A stretch of DNA of 64,000 bases from Akkermansiaceae bacterium (GTDB lineage: Bacteria > Verrucomicrobiota > Verrucomicrobiia > Verrucomicrobiales > Akkermansiaceae). Of the stretch, positions 52,497-62,352 are shown piece after piece; position 1 is the stretch's first letter, and the number at the start of each line of letters is the position of its first letter. A program made the translations under genes and the position numbers. The DNA lies in contig CP059069.1 of NCBI GenBank assembly GCA_017798145.1, positions 2,031,226 to 2,095,225 on the forward strand, written 5' to 3'. The notes beneath the pieces are model-generated. The model did not search any database. It saw nothing but the letters and a program-made list of their open reading frames with translations, and was not told the DNA's origin.

Positions 52497-53573
52497 ATGC
52501 GGATTCCCATTCCACCTGATTTCCAACCGACCAATGAGGTTCTCACCCTGATCGCCGCAATCGACGAATTCAAGGGCGAGTGGCGGGCTCTCGGCGGCCT
52601 CGACCCGGTGATCCTGCATTCCTTGCGGCGAATCGCCACCATCGAGAGCGCCGGATCATCGACCCGGATCGAAGGGGCGAAACTAAGCGACGGCGAGGTC
52701 GGGAAGCTGCTGGGAAGCCTCGGCCGGGAATCCTTCCAAACCCGCGACGAGCAGGAGGTTGCTGGCTACGCGTACGCCATGGAGTCCATCCAGACCGCAT
52801 GGCCGGATCTGCGCGTTTCCGAAAGCATCCTGCTCCAGCTACACCGCGATCTGCTCCGCTACAGCGACAAGGATGAGCGCCACAGGGGCAATTGGAAGAC
52901 CTCCGAGAACCACGTGGCGGCATTCGATGCCGGGGGCAAACAGATCGGCATTGTCTTCGAGACCGCCACACCGTTCGAGACGCCGCTACTGATGGAAAAG
53001 CTCCTGGCTTGGCACGCCAGGGAAGAGGCGGATCCCGTCCTCCATCCCCTCCTCCGGATCGCCGTCTTCAACGTTGTATTCCTGGCGATTCACCCGTTTC
53101 AGGATGGCAACGGCCGGCTCTCGCGTGTCCTGGCCAATCTCATGCTCCTCCGGGCGGGCTACGCATATGCATCCTACACCTCGCTGGAGAGCGTGATCGA
53201 GCACAACAAGGAAGGCTACTACCTCGCCCTGCGCCGCACACAGACATCCTTCGGACAGGAAACCGATTGGGAGCCTTGGGTGCTGTTCTTCCTACGATCC
53301 CTGAGATCTCAGGTCGAACGCCTGCGCGTCCGACTCGCGGAATCCCCTGCGGCGAGCGGTCATCCGGCAACAGCCGCTGGCCTTTCGCCGCTTGCAGGTC
53401 GCCTCCTCAGGCTGCTTGAAGCCCACGAAACCCTGTCGGTCGGCGCCGCCGCCGAAGCCCTCGGTGCAAACCGGAACACCCTGAAAGACAAATTCGCCGA
53501 ACTGATCGAAAACGGCCATGCCCAACTCCACGGAAAAGGACGCGGCGCGCACTACCGCCCTGCCAGCAAGTGA
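52497..53573 (+). CDS. Fic family protein with C-terminal winged helix
   Basis: 358 residues. The inhibitory motif (S/T)xxxE(G/N) appears as SSTRIEG near 54-60, so it is the type with an N-terminal self-inhibiting helix. The catalytic Fic motif HPFQDGNGRLSR lies near 199-210. The last 70 residues (LSVGAAAEALGANRNTLKDKFAELIENGHAQLHG) form a winged-helix-like domain. Fic proteins move AMP or another nucleotide part onto a hydroxyl side chain. The ATG at 52497 follows GGAGG at a spacing of about 11; an ATG at 52473 is possible. Confidence 0.85.
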   Translation: MRIPIPPDFQPTNEVLTLIAAIDEFKGEWRALGGLDPVILHSLRRIATIESAGSSTRIEGAKLSDGEVGKLLGSLGRESFQTRDEQEVAGYAYAMESIQTAWPDLRVSESILLQLHRDLLRYSDKDERHRGNWKTSENHVAAFDAGGKQIGIVFETATPFETPLLMEKLLAWHAREEADPVLHPLLRIAVFNVVFLAIHPFQDGNGRLSRVLANLMLLRAGYAYASYTSLESVIEHNKEGYYLALRRTQTSFGQETDWEPWVLFFLRSLRSQVERLRVRLAESPAASGHPATAAGLSPLAGRLLRLLEAHETLSVGAAAEALGANRNTLKDKFAELIENGHAQLHGKGRGAHYRPASK

Positions 53574-53641
53574 CATCCATAGGTGCGGTCATATTTCCTT
53601 TCCCCTTCCCAGCGGGTCGCTCCCCGTTGAAGCTCGCAGCC

Positions 53642-54466
53642 ATGAAGTCGCTCATCACTGCAAGCCTCCTCACCTTCTTCCTCCTCGCCCACACGGCCTG
53701 CCTTGCGCAGGAACCCGCCAAGCCGGACTTCTGGGATAAAATCCCGGCCTGCCCGAGCACGACCCCGCCCGCGGAGATCACCGACGACTATTGGCACGGC
53801 CAGTTCGAGCGCGTGAACAAGGAGGTCGCCGCAGCGGACGGCACGGAGCTCGTCTTCTTCGGAGACAGCATCACGTGGAGTTGGTCGCTCGGGCCGGCGA
53901 CTGGCAAAAAGGTCTGGGAGGAAACCTACGGGAAATACAAACCCATCAACATGGGCAACTCCGGCGACATCACCCCGGTGATGCTTCACCGCGTCAGCCA
54001 CGGCAACCTCGCCTTCCCCGCCGGCAAAGAGCCCAAGGTCGCCGTGCTGCTCTGCGGCACGAACAACTTCACGGTCAACCAAAGCGACGGCGGGAAAGTC
54101 CGCTGGGAGCTCGGCCCCGATTGCCCGCCGGAGGATGTCGCCGCAGGCATTCGCGCCATCGCCCAGGCTTTCCGCGAGAAGCTCCCTTCCACAAAGGTGA
54201 TCGTCCTCGGCATCCTGCCGGTGAAGCATACGGCGAAGCGCGCCAAATGTGAGAAGGTCAACGAGATCCTCGCTTCCCACGCCTATCCCAAAGGCGAGGT
54301 CGTGTTCCTGGATATCGGCAAGCACTTCCTCCTGCCCGACGGCTCCCAGAACGAGAAACTCTTCACCGACGGCACCCACCTCACCGAGGAAGGCTACCGC
54401 ACGTGGGCGAAAAGCATCGCCCCCGTCCTCGATGAAATGATGCAAGCCGCGCCGCTCAAACCCTAG
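53642..54466 (+). CDS. SGNH/GDSL hydrolase (exported esterase)
   Basis: 274 residues from MKSLITASLLTFFLLAHTACLA, a signal peptide. The four SGNH blocks are present: FFGDSITWSW (Ser), NMGNSGD (Gly), CGTNNF (Asn) and DGTHLTEEG (Asp-x-x-His) near 237. It removes acyl groups, probably acetyl, from glycans; similar proteins are abundant in this phylum. The frame is open from 53570, overlapping the Fic stop, but the signal peptide starts at 53642. Confidence 0.85.
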   Translation: MKSLITASLLTFFLLAHTACLAQEPAKPDFWDKIPACPSTTPPAEITDDYWHGQFERVNKEVAAADGTELVFFGDSITWSWSLGPATGKKVWEETYGKYKPINMGNSGDITPVMLHRVSHGNLAFPAGKEPKVAVLLCGTNNFTVNQSDGGKVRWELGPDCPPEDVAAGIRAIAQAFREKLPSTKVIVLGILPVKHTAKRAKCEKVNEILASHAYPKGEVVFLDIGKHFLLPDGSQNEKLFTDGTHLTEEGYRTWAKSIAPVLDEMMQAAPLKP

Positions 54467-54468
54467 AC

Positions 54469-54526
54469 TTGGAGTGCGTGGACTTGTCCGCGCTTTTGAA
54501 AGCGGCGACATGTCGCCGCACTCCAA
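54469..54526. repeat. Dispersed-type palindromic repeat
   Basis: TTGGAGTGCG at the start and CGCACTCCAA at the end are perfect inverted copies. Between them lie GGACTTGTCC and GGCGACATGTCGCC, each itself palindromic, around TTTTGAAA. It starts three bases past the stop of the SGNH hydrolase. From memory, sequences of this type (TGCGGCGAC...GTCGCC) recur in intergenic regions of Verrucomicrobiota. Confidence 0.65.
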
Positions 54527-54654
54527 ATTGAGCTTAGGCTCACTACGCCCTCCTTCCGTGTCCGATATGAGAAATATGTTACGATGAAGAACCCGACCCC
54601 AGCCAAGGACCGATTTCCGGCGTGAACGCGGCACATGGGTAGCGGAGTTAGGAC

Positions 54655-55896
54655 TCAGTTCCCCGCCTTCAGCATCCGCAGGTTCGCCTCGGCAAAGTGT
54701 TTGCCGATGAGGGCGAAGGTCTTGGCGCAGCCGAGGTAGTGATAGCCGGCGTTCGAGGCGCCGCGGTTCCAGAGAGCGAGCTCGGCGGGGCTGATGAGTT
54801 CGGCTTCGAATTTTTTCAGATACTCGTTCTTCTGTTCCTGGGTCATGTTGCCGTCGGCGTTCGGATGATCCTTGTGCTTGGAGTCGAGGAACCAGCGCAT
54901 CTGGTTCACCTGCCCGCGCTTCGCGTCGATGGCGCCGAGTTCATCGGACCAGGAGGGGGCGGTCTCGACGGCGATGACGTTTCCCTTGAACTCCGGCATG
55001 GCTGCGGGAGCCGCCATCGCTTTGCGGAAAGCCGTCATCTCCGGCGATGTGTCCTTGGTCCCGCCGACACCCATCACACCGATCACGAAAGGCATTTCCG
55101 GCGCGTCCAGATCCTTGCGCACGTCGCGGATGAAATGGGCGAGCAGTTCCGTGTAGAGGTCGTAGCGGTCCGGCTGCCCGTGCTTCGGGTAAACATGGCT
55201 GTCCACCATGTCGTTGAAGCCCTGGAACCAGGAGAAGCCCGCGAGTTCGTAGCCTTGGGACGGGTCGTAACCGGGGACGACCTGTTTCGGATCGGCCAAC
55301 GTTTTTTTCACGTGATCCATCATCAGCCGGTAGTAGTGGCCGGTCGCCTTGGCCTTCTCGGCCTTCCATTTTTCGAGGTCGGGCGGGATGCCGTGGCCTT
55401 CCTGCTTAGGGTAGTTTTCCAGCTGGAAGGTGCTCATCTCGTAAGGGCCGGCGGAAGGGGAACGGAAATCGGTGTGCAGGCTCTTGCCGCCCCATGCGGC
55501 CTTGATGATGAGCACCGGCTCGCCGAAGGCCGCGTCCATCGCGAGGCCGAAGGTGAACTCCGGCCCTATCTTGTCGCCGGGTTTGCTGGGATCCTGGCCC
55601 CACATCGATCCGTAACCGGCGGACAGCGGGCCGTGCAACTCGAAGTTGTTGTCGTTCGCTCCGGTGAGGTAGGAAATCCACGCGCCTTCGCAGACCGTGG
55701 GTTTCCCATCGGCCCCGCGCATCGCTTTGAGCAAGGGGGCGGTGGCCGGATCCTCGCCGATGTAACCGAAGGTCGAGACGTTCGCCGGGCCCTCCATGTT
55801 CGATTGGCCGGCGAGGATGAACACTTTGAGCGGCTTGGCCTCCGCGCAAAGGACGGCGAGCGATGCGGATGCGAGGAAGGCGATGGGGGTTTTCAT
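54655..55896 (-). CDS. Sialate O-acetylesterase-type carbohydrate esterase (SASA/CE6)
   Basis: About 413 residues from MKTPIAFLASASLAVLCAEA, a signal peptide. LKVFILAGQSNMEGPANV holds the catalytic Ser of the SASA fold. WGGKSLHTDFRSPSAGPYEM, ELAGFSWFQGFNDMV and the final helix region follow. It removes acetyl groups from acetylated polysaccharides or sialic acids in the periplasm. The longer frame to 56103 is not used because the signal peptide starts at 55896. It is divergent from the M6 peptidase, 112 bases away. Confidence 0.85.
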   Translation of the reverse strand: MKTPIAFLASASLAVLCAEAKPLKVFILAGQSNMEGPANVSTFGYIGEDPATAPLLKAMRGADGKPTVCEGAWISYLTGANDNNFELHGPLSAGYGSMWGQDPSKPGDKIGPEFTFGLAMDAAFGEPVLIIKAAWGGKSLHTDFRSPSAGPYEMSTFQLENYPKQEGHGIPPDLEKWKAEKAKATGHYYRLMMDHVKKTLADPKQVVPGYDPSQGYELAGFSWFQGFNDMVDSHVYPKHGQPDRYDLYTELLAHFIRDVRKDLDAPEMPFVIGVMGVGGTKDTSPEMTAFRKAMAAPAAMPEFKGNVIAVETAPSWSDELGAIDAKRGQVNQMRWFLDSKHKDHPNADGNMTQEQKNEYLKKFEAELISPAELALWNRGASNAGYHYLGCAKTFALIGKHFAEANLRMLKAGN

Positions 55897-56008
55897 GGTA
55901 ATTGCTGGCTGTCTTATCGCAGGGCAAAGATTCCAGAGCAAGCTCGACGTTGGGGATGCGCCGGAAGCCGTTGAAACAACCGGCACCCTCCCCGCGTTCA
56001 CTCCGGCG

Positions 56009-57115
56009 ATGAAACGCATCGCTTTTTTGCTCGGGCTTCTCGCCGTGCCCGGCCTCGCAACCGCAGGCCAAACCACCGTGGCCATCCCGCAGTTGGACTC
56101 CAAGGGTGACGTTTACAAGAGCGAGGGCGAGACCGACCCGCTGATCTACGAAAACGCTGTGGGGCGGAAGAAGGTCATCATGATGTATCTCGATTTCGAG
56201 GACGCGGTGATGGAAGAGGATACCCGCGAGCGAGGCGAAAAGGTGCTCGGCGGGGACACCTTCGAGAAACTTTTTGCGGCGCAATCGTATGGCAAGCTCA
56301 GCTTCGACATCTCGCACGTCCACGGCTGGCGCCGCCTGCCCGGCAAGGCGGGCGACTACAGCAGCAAGACCACCGATTCCCACCGCGAGCTTTTCGTGCA
56401 GGTCTTCGCCCTATACCCGGAGATCGATTTCCGCGAATACGACTATATCAACGCCAACATGCCCCGCATCGGCAACACCGCCTTCGGCGAACGCGAGGAC
56501 ATCGCCATCCCCTACCGCGGATCCAAAATCAAGGTCGCCATGAACCTGTCCAGCCCTAGCCCGTACGTCCTCGCCCACGAGGTCGCGCATCTCATGGGCC
56601 TTCCCGATCTCTACACCTACGGCGGTGTGGATGGGCCGAAAAACCCGGCCGGCCCCTGGGATCTGATGTCCAGCGCGGGCAACGCCAGCGGCTTCCTCGG
56701 CTGGCACCGCCACAAGCTCGAATGGCTCGATGCGGACAGGAAAACCTATCTCAGCGGCAGCGACACGAAACTCACCCTCACAGCCCTTGATGCCAAGTCC
56801 GGTATCTCCATGGTTGCGATCCCCGTTGATGATCCCGCGAAGCCGAGCAAGGTCTTCGTCATCGAGGTCGCCCAGGCACGCCGCTATGGGGACGGGAAAT
56901 CCATCCCCGCCGGAGGGGTGCTTGTTTACACCGTCGATGCCACCCTCGTTTCCGGCCACAATCCGGTCGTGGTGTATCCGAAGGAGGACATGAACAAGGC
57001 CCCTTTCCTGACAGGCGACCGGTTCGAGCACAAGGATGCGCCTTTCACGCTCGATGTGCTAGGCGGCAGCCCGGAGGAAGGCTATCGCCTCGATATCCGT
57101 TTCACCGGGCGGTAG
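56009..57115 (+). CDS. M6 family (immune inhibitor A-like) metallopeptidase
   Basis: 368 residues from MKRIAFLLGLLAVPGLATA, a signal peptide. HEVAHLMGLPDLY near 190 is the zinc-binding HExxH plus downstream Asp, and PWDLMSSAGNASGFLGWHR matches the M6 peptidase signature. ARRYGDGKSIPAGGVLVYTVD lies in the C-terminal part. It is predicted to be a secreted or periplasmic protease; no pro-domain or anchor is visible. The frame from 55796 overlaps the CE6 gene and is not family-like before the ATG at 56009. Confidence 0.85.
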   Translation: MKRIAFLLGLLAVPGLATAGQTTVAIPQLDSKGDVYKSEGETDPLIYENAVGRKKVIMMYLDFEDAVMEEDTRERGEKVLGGDTFEKLFAAQSYGKLSFDISHVHGWRRLPGKAGDYSSKTTDSHRELFVQVFALYPEIDFREYDYINANMPRIGNTAFGEREDIAIPYRGSKIKVAMNLSSPSPYVLAHEVAHLMGLPDLYTYGGVDGPKNPAGPWDLMSSAGNASGFLGWHRHKLEWLDADRKTYLSGSDTKLTLTALDAKSGISMVAIPVDDPAKPSKVFVIEVAQARRYGDGKSIPAGGVLVYTVDATLVSGHNPVVVYPKEDMNKAPFLTGDRFEHKDAPFTLDVLGGSPEEGYRLDIRFTGR

Positions 57116-57406
57116 CGGCAGCCGGCGCGGGGTGCGAAAGGGACTGCGGCGCGGGCTCCGGATCATTCCACCCGCCATCGCTCCATGAGGAAATGATCCC
57201 CTGGGGCCATCGCCCTTGGAAAAGGCTGAAACCCTGGCACAGGGATAGTGATGTATTGGATTGCCCTAAGTCCTGAGATCACTAGACTGAACCTTCCGTC
57301 CATCATCTCAGTTTCGGAATATCACGGTGATGAACCGGCACAACCCGCCCCAGATGGCAAACCCGCCTGAACAGGGAACCGGTTCAAGAAGTCACCCAAG
57401 GCCTCT

Positions 57407-60400
57407 ATGAAAAACCAGCCCGTTGCCAGCCGCCCAGGCGGTTTTGCCCTCATCGCCACCCTCACCCTGATGGTGCTGTTGGCAGTGCTGGCGCTCGGGC
57501 TGCTCAGCCTCAGTTCGATCAGCATGAGGTCGTCCGCCTCAGGCTCGGCTCTCTCGATCGCCGAGGCGAACGCCCGCATGGCCCTCGTGCTCGCCATAGG
57601 CGATCTCCAGAAACATGCAGGCGCCGATACCAGGGTCACGGCCAGGGCGGATATCCTGGATGAGAAAAACCCTCCGGTGCTCGGCGTCTGGAAAAGCTGG
57701 GAGGGTACGGATCATGAGGAATCGGGAAGACCCCGTGCACCGGACAGCTACGCAAGCGTGAAAAACAGCCGCTTCATCGCCTGGATGACATCCGGAAGCC
57801 AAGCCGGGATGCCCGACACAAGGCCCGGCACCGGCAAGGCCACCCTGGTGGGCGCAGGCTCAGCAACCAATCCCCATCAGCAGATCCACCTCCCCGCCAT
57901 CAAGCTGAGCAAGGCCGCCGGCAACGGGGCCTACGCATGGTGGGTGGCTGGCGAGAACATGAAAGCCCGCCTGCCCGTACCGGCCGATCCGCCGGGGCGC
58001 AGCCCCGGACAATGGGCGGCGGCCATGAAGTCGCACTCCACGGCCGACCCCAAGCCCTTCGGCCTGGATGCCCTGCTCAAGGATCCGGCACCTGCGAGGA
58101 AGGCGTTCACACACGGCCTGATGGATCTCGTCCATCCCGGCTCGCCGCGGATTTCCTCGGAGTTTTTCCACGACATCTCCGCGACCTCCGCCGGCCTGCT
58201 GACAAACGCGGCGACAGGCGGATGGAAAAAAGATCTGTCCCTTTTCACCGAGAACCAGGCGAAGATCGGAACCAAGGATCTGCCGCTGTTCCGGTTGACA
58301 CCGGAGAAAGACAGCTTCACCACCCTGGCGACCCAGGGCGACGTGAGGGGAAGCAAATCGGTGTTCTATCCATGGTCTTCCTACCGAGGCTCCACGAGCA
58401 GCATCCCCATCTACCAGCATGCCGCCGTGGCGAGCTGGAACAACCTGCTCGACTATGCCCTGCTTTACAAACAGGTGGATTCCGCCGCGAGATCCATCCC
58501 GACTTTCTCATCCCCCATTGATACCAACATCTTCCCCTTCCTCCACCAAGTCAGGATCATCCCTGTCATCGCCCGGATCCAGTGGGTGTATTCCCACAGC
58601 GCCGGATCGCCCATCGCCAACGGACCCAACATGGGGAAACAGGAGGCGCGGCTGCTGCTCACCCCCGTCATCACGATGTGGAACCCATACAACCTGGAGA
58701 TCACTTCGCCGACGCTCACGTTCGTCATTCCCAAGCCCATTCCCTCCGCCCTGAAATACAAGGTCGGCGCGGTGAAAAACACGAAATTCATGAGCGTGAT
58801 GGGTGGAAACCTCAACAACTCCCCCTCTCTCGGGCCCGGCACACTCCGCTATGGCATCCCAGCCGCCTTCACCCTCAAGCCGGGGGAAACGCGGATTTTC
58901 AGCCCGGCCTCCGAAACCCCCGCCACGGCAGGCACCCAGCTGGCCCTGAATCCCGGATACCGCAGCAGGGGAGGCCATTATTTCCCGCTCAAGAACGACG
59001 ACGGGGCACCGATCCATGCCGCCCCCACCGACACCATCAAGGCCGAAGCCGTTTTCGACACGATCTACAATGACAGGTCCATCGGCGTCGGCATCTACCT
59101 TGACATGATCATCGGCGGCCGCCGCCACCTCGCATACCGGATGACCTATGCGCCGGAGGTGGCTAGGGCGGTTTATCCCGAACTCAACGACATGTCCACC
59201 TCCCCTCCGATGGCCAACCTCGCCACCAACCCCTCGCCCTTCATGACCACGGTCTTCGGGGCGCGGATGGCGAGCCGAACCCACATCCCGCAAAGGGGCT
59301 TCGTGCAGTCCAGCCCTCTGGTGAACTACACGGCCATGGGCGGGAAAGACCTGGTCGAAAGCACCATACTCAGGAAATACCGCGGCTCGGATCATCCCGT
59401 GAACTCCCCCTTCGACTACAGCTTCAAGGCGATCACCGCAAACGACAGCAACGCACCCGGCGAGGACGCCACCACCCAGCGCGGCTATATCGTCACCGGC
59501 TTCAACAAGGCCGACGGGCTCTCCCGCTGTGTGATCGCAGAGCTACCCTCCCGGCCGCTGCAGTCCCTCGGCGAACTCCAGAACTGGGATCTGCGTTACG
59601 AAAACCCCGTCGCCCCCTTCGCCTTCAACATCATCGGCAACAGCGATGCCACTCCCCTCATCGCCGCCGATGCCGTCATCGCCGCCCACTCGGATGACCA
59701 GAACCTCCAGCACGACGATTCCTACTGCGCCAACCACCTCCTCTTCGACGACTGGTTCCTCTCCTCCATCGCCCCGGATCCGTCGAACTTCGGCACCAGC
59801 GGGAGGGACATGAAAACCGTTTTCGCCGATCTCATCGCTGGAAACCGGGATCTGCCGAATTCCGCATACCGCCCCATCCCCGGGGATAGGGGCGGCGATG
59901 CCAACAGGCTTTTCGCGGAACACATCGATACGGCGGACTCCTGGAAAACCGTCGCTTCCCGCATCGAGGTTGAGGGCATGTTCAACGTCAATTCCACTTC
60001 AACCACCGCATGGCGCGCCATCCTCGGCCACGCCCGCAACCGCAAGGTTCCCTACATGAAGGAAACCGGCGCAAGCTTCGGCATCTCCCTCTCCGGCGAG
60101 ACCGACCATGCGGTTTCCCGTTTCAGCGTGGCAGGGGACTCAGACACGGGCTCCAAAGGATCATCGGGGGCATTCCCGGGTGCCAACGAGTTCACCGGAT
60201 ACCGCATCCTCGACGATGCGATGATAGCCGCCCTCGCCGGGGATGTCGTCAGGCAGGTTCGCCTGCGCGGCCCCTTCCTGTCCCTCTCCGAATTTGTCAA
60301 CCGCCAGCTCTCCTCCGGAAACCTGGCGCTTGCGGGCACACTCCAGGCAGCCCTCGACGAGATCGCGAAAAAAGCGGCAACCAATCCCTACAAGGGCATC

Positions 60401-60781
60401 ACCGCTGTCATTTCCCGCCCCGCAACGGAAGACCCCCCCGGCGACGGCGAGGAATACGCCTTCAAGAAAGCAGCCGTGGGCGAAGGCACATACGGCCTCC
60501 CCGGCTGGACGCGGCAGGCGGACATCCTCCGCCCCCTTGCACCCATCCTGACGGTGCGCGACGACACCTTCACGATCCGCGCATACGGCGATGCCCGCGA
60601 CAACCAGGGCAACGTCCTCGCGAAAGCCGTCTGCGAGGCGACCGTCCGGCGTACCCGCGACTACACCGACCCTTCCGACCCCGCCGATCTGACCACCTAT
60701 CCCGCCTCGCCGCAGAACCGAAGCTTCGGGCGGCGCCTTGACACCGTCTCCTTCCGCTGGATCCCACCCGATGAAGTCTAA
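57407..60781 (+). CDS. Verru_Chthon cassette protein A
   Basis: 1124 residues. The N-terminus has the pilin-like signature GGFALIATLTLMVLLAVLALGLLSLSS followed by SISMRSSASGSALSIAEANARMALVLAIGDLQKHAGAD. This is the hallmark of the large Verru_Chthon cassette protein A, which is related to type II secretion/pilin-like (PilX-type) proteins. The rest is a long exported region (LTPVITMWNPYNLEI..., FNVNSTSTTAWRAILGH) of unknown role. The usual partners B, C and D are not in this window. The downstream small exported protein overlaps by 11 bases. Confidence 0.85.
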   Translation: MKNQPVASRPGGFALIATLTLMVLLAVLALGLLSLSSISMRSSASGSALSIAEANARMALVLAIGDLQKHAGADTRVTARADILDEKNPPVLGVWKSWEGTDHEESGRPRAPDSYASVKNSRFIAWMTSGSQAGMPDTRPGTGKATLVGAGSATNPHQQIHLPAIKLSKAAGNGAYAWWVAGENMKARLPVPADPPGRSPGQWAAAMKSHSTADPKPFGLDALLKDPAPARKAFTHGLMDLVHPGSPRISSEFFHDISATSAGLLTNAATGGWKKDLSLFTENQAKIGTKDLPLFRLTPEKDSFTTLATQGDVRGSKSVFYPWSSYRGSTSSIPIYQHAAVASWNNLLDYALLYKQVDSAARSIPTFSSPIDTNIFPFLHQVRIIPVIARIQWVYSHSAGSPIANGPNMGKQEARLLLTPVITMWNPYNLEITSPTLTFVIPKPIPSALKYKVGAVKNTKFMSVMGGNLNNSPSLGPGTLRYGIPAAFTLKPGETRIFSPASETPATAGTQLALNPGYRSRGGHYFPLKNDDGAPIHAAPTDTIKAEAVFDTIYNDRSIGVGIYLDMIIGGRRHLAYRMTYAPEVARAVYPELNDMSTSPPMANLATNPSPFMTTVFGARMASRTHIPQRGFVQSSPLVNYTAMGGKDLVESTILRKYRGSDHPVNSPFDYSFKAITANDSNAPGEDATTQRGYIVTGFNKADGLSRCVIAELPSRPLQSLGELQNWDLRYENPVAPFAFNIIGNSDATPLIAADAVIAAHSDDQNLQHDDSYCANHLLFDDWFLSSIAPDPSNFGTSGRDMKTVFADLIAGNRDLPNSAYRPIPGDRGGDANRLFAEHIDTADSWKTVASRIEVEGMFNVNSTSTTAWRAILGHARNRKVPYMKETGASFGISLSGETDHAVSRFSVAGDSDTGSKGSSGAFPGANEFTGYRILDDAMIAALAGDVVRQVRLRGPFLSLSEFVNRQLSSGNLALAGTLQAALDEIAKKAATNPYKGITAVISRPATEDPPGDGEEYAFKKAAVGEGTYGLPGWTRQADILRPLAPILTVRDDTFTIRAYGDARDNQGNVLAKAVCEATVRRTRDYTDPSDPADLTTYPASPQNRSFGRRLDTVSFRWIPPDEV

Positions 60782-61520
60782 CATGTTCATGGAACGCCGC
60801 ATTTCAATCTGCTCCCTCTGGTTTCTGGTCTCCGCAGTCTCGCCTCTGCCCGCCGCAGAGCGCACCTGCCGGGTGCTGTTCCTGGGAACCGCAGGCAGCG
60901 CCCCGGAGAGCCTGCAGCTCTTCGCAGGCAAGGGCTCACAGAAGATCGAGCTGCCCCGCATGAACCTCTCACCGGTTTACACCCTGCCGCCCGGGGACAT
61001 CACCTTGTTCCTTTTGGAAAACGCCCCGGAAAAACCGGAAGACATCCCCGCAGGCTCCCCCAAAGCCTTCCTCGCCGAGAGCATTTCGGATTTCTACCTG
61101 TTCATCTCCGACAACCGCGAAAATGAGGCACTGCCCTTTTCCATGCGCATCATCAAAGCGAACCCCGACAAATTCCGCGACGGACAGCTGCTCTGGTTCA
61201 ACCTGACCGGGAACCTCATCGCCGGGGAAATCGGCACGCGCAAACTCATGCTCCGGCCGATGGCCCGGCAGATAATGAGGGAACCCGCCAAGGCGACCGG
61301 GGACTACCCGGTCGACATCCAATACCGATTGCCGGGGGAAACGGACTCATGGCCGCTGTGCGCTACGAAATGGCTGCACAACCCTTCCGCCCGCATCATC
61401 ATGCTCATCCTCCCGGAATCCGGAACCCGCATACCGCGCATCATGAGCTTCACCGATTTCCGCGAAAAACCCGCCGAGCAGCCCTCCAGCCAACCGGGTT
61501 TGTCGCGGCAGGGACAATAA
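60771..61520 (+). CDS. Exported protein of unknown function linked to Verru_Chthon A
   Basis: About 250 residues. The first codons (MKSNMFMERRISICSLWFLVSAVSPLPAAE) form a signal peptide; ATGs at 60771, 60783 and 60789 are all possible starts. The body is beta-rich (CRVLFLGTAGSAPESLQLFAG, LPPGDITLFLLE, QLLWFNLTGNLIAGEIGTRKLML). I do not recognise a family, although similar proteins occur beside Verru_Chthon-type genes. It overlaps the cassette gene, so it is co-transcribed. Confidence 0.65.
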   Translation: MKSNMFMERRISICSLWFLVSAVSPLPAAERTCRVLFLGTAGSAPESLQLFAGKGSQKIELPRMNLSPVYTLPPGDITLFLLENAPEKPEDIPAGSPKAFLAESISDFYLFISDNRENEALPFSMRIIKANPDKFRDGQLLWFNLTGNLIAGEIGTRKLMLRPMARQIMREPAKATGDYPVDIQYRLPGETDSWPLCATKWLHNPSARIIMLILPESGTRIPRIMSFTDFREKPAEQPSSQPGLSRQGQ

Positions 61521-61605
61521 GGCCGGCGCAATCCGCCCTTGCCTGGGTTCCGTTTCGCAACTTTTATCTCAGCCATCCGGGAGAAACGTCGGAAACCACG
61601 CCACC

Positions 61606-62283
<678 letters not shown>

Positions 62284-62352
62284 CGCCCGGCATCCCGGCG
62301 GAGGCCTGATCCGTTTGCAATTTCCGCAGGAAAGGCTACGTATCGGGATCCC

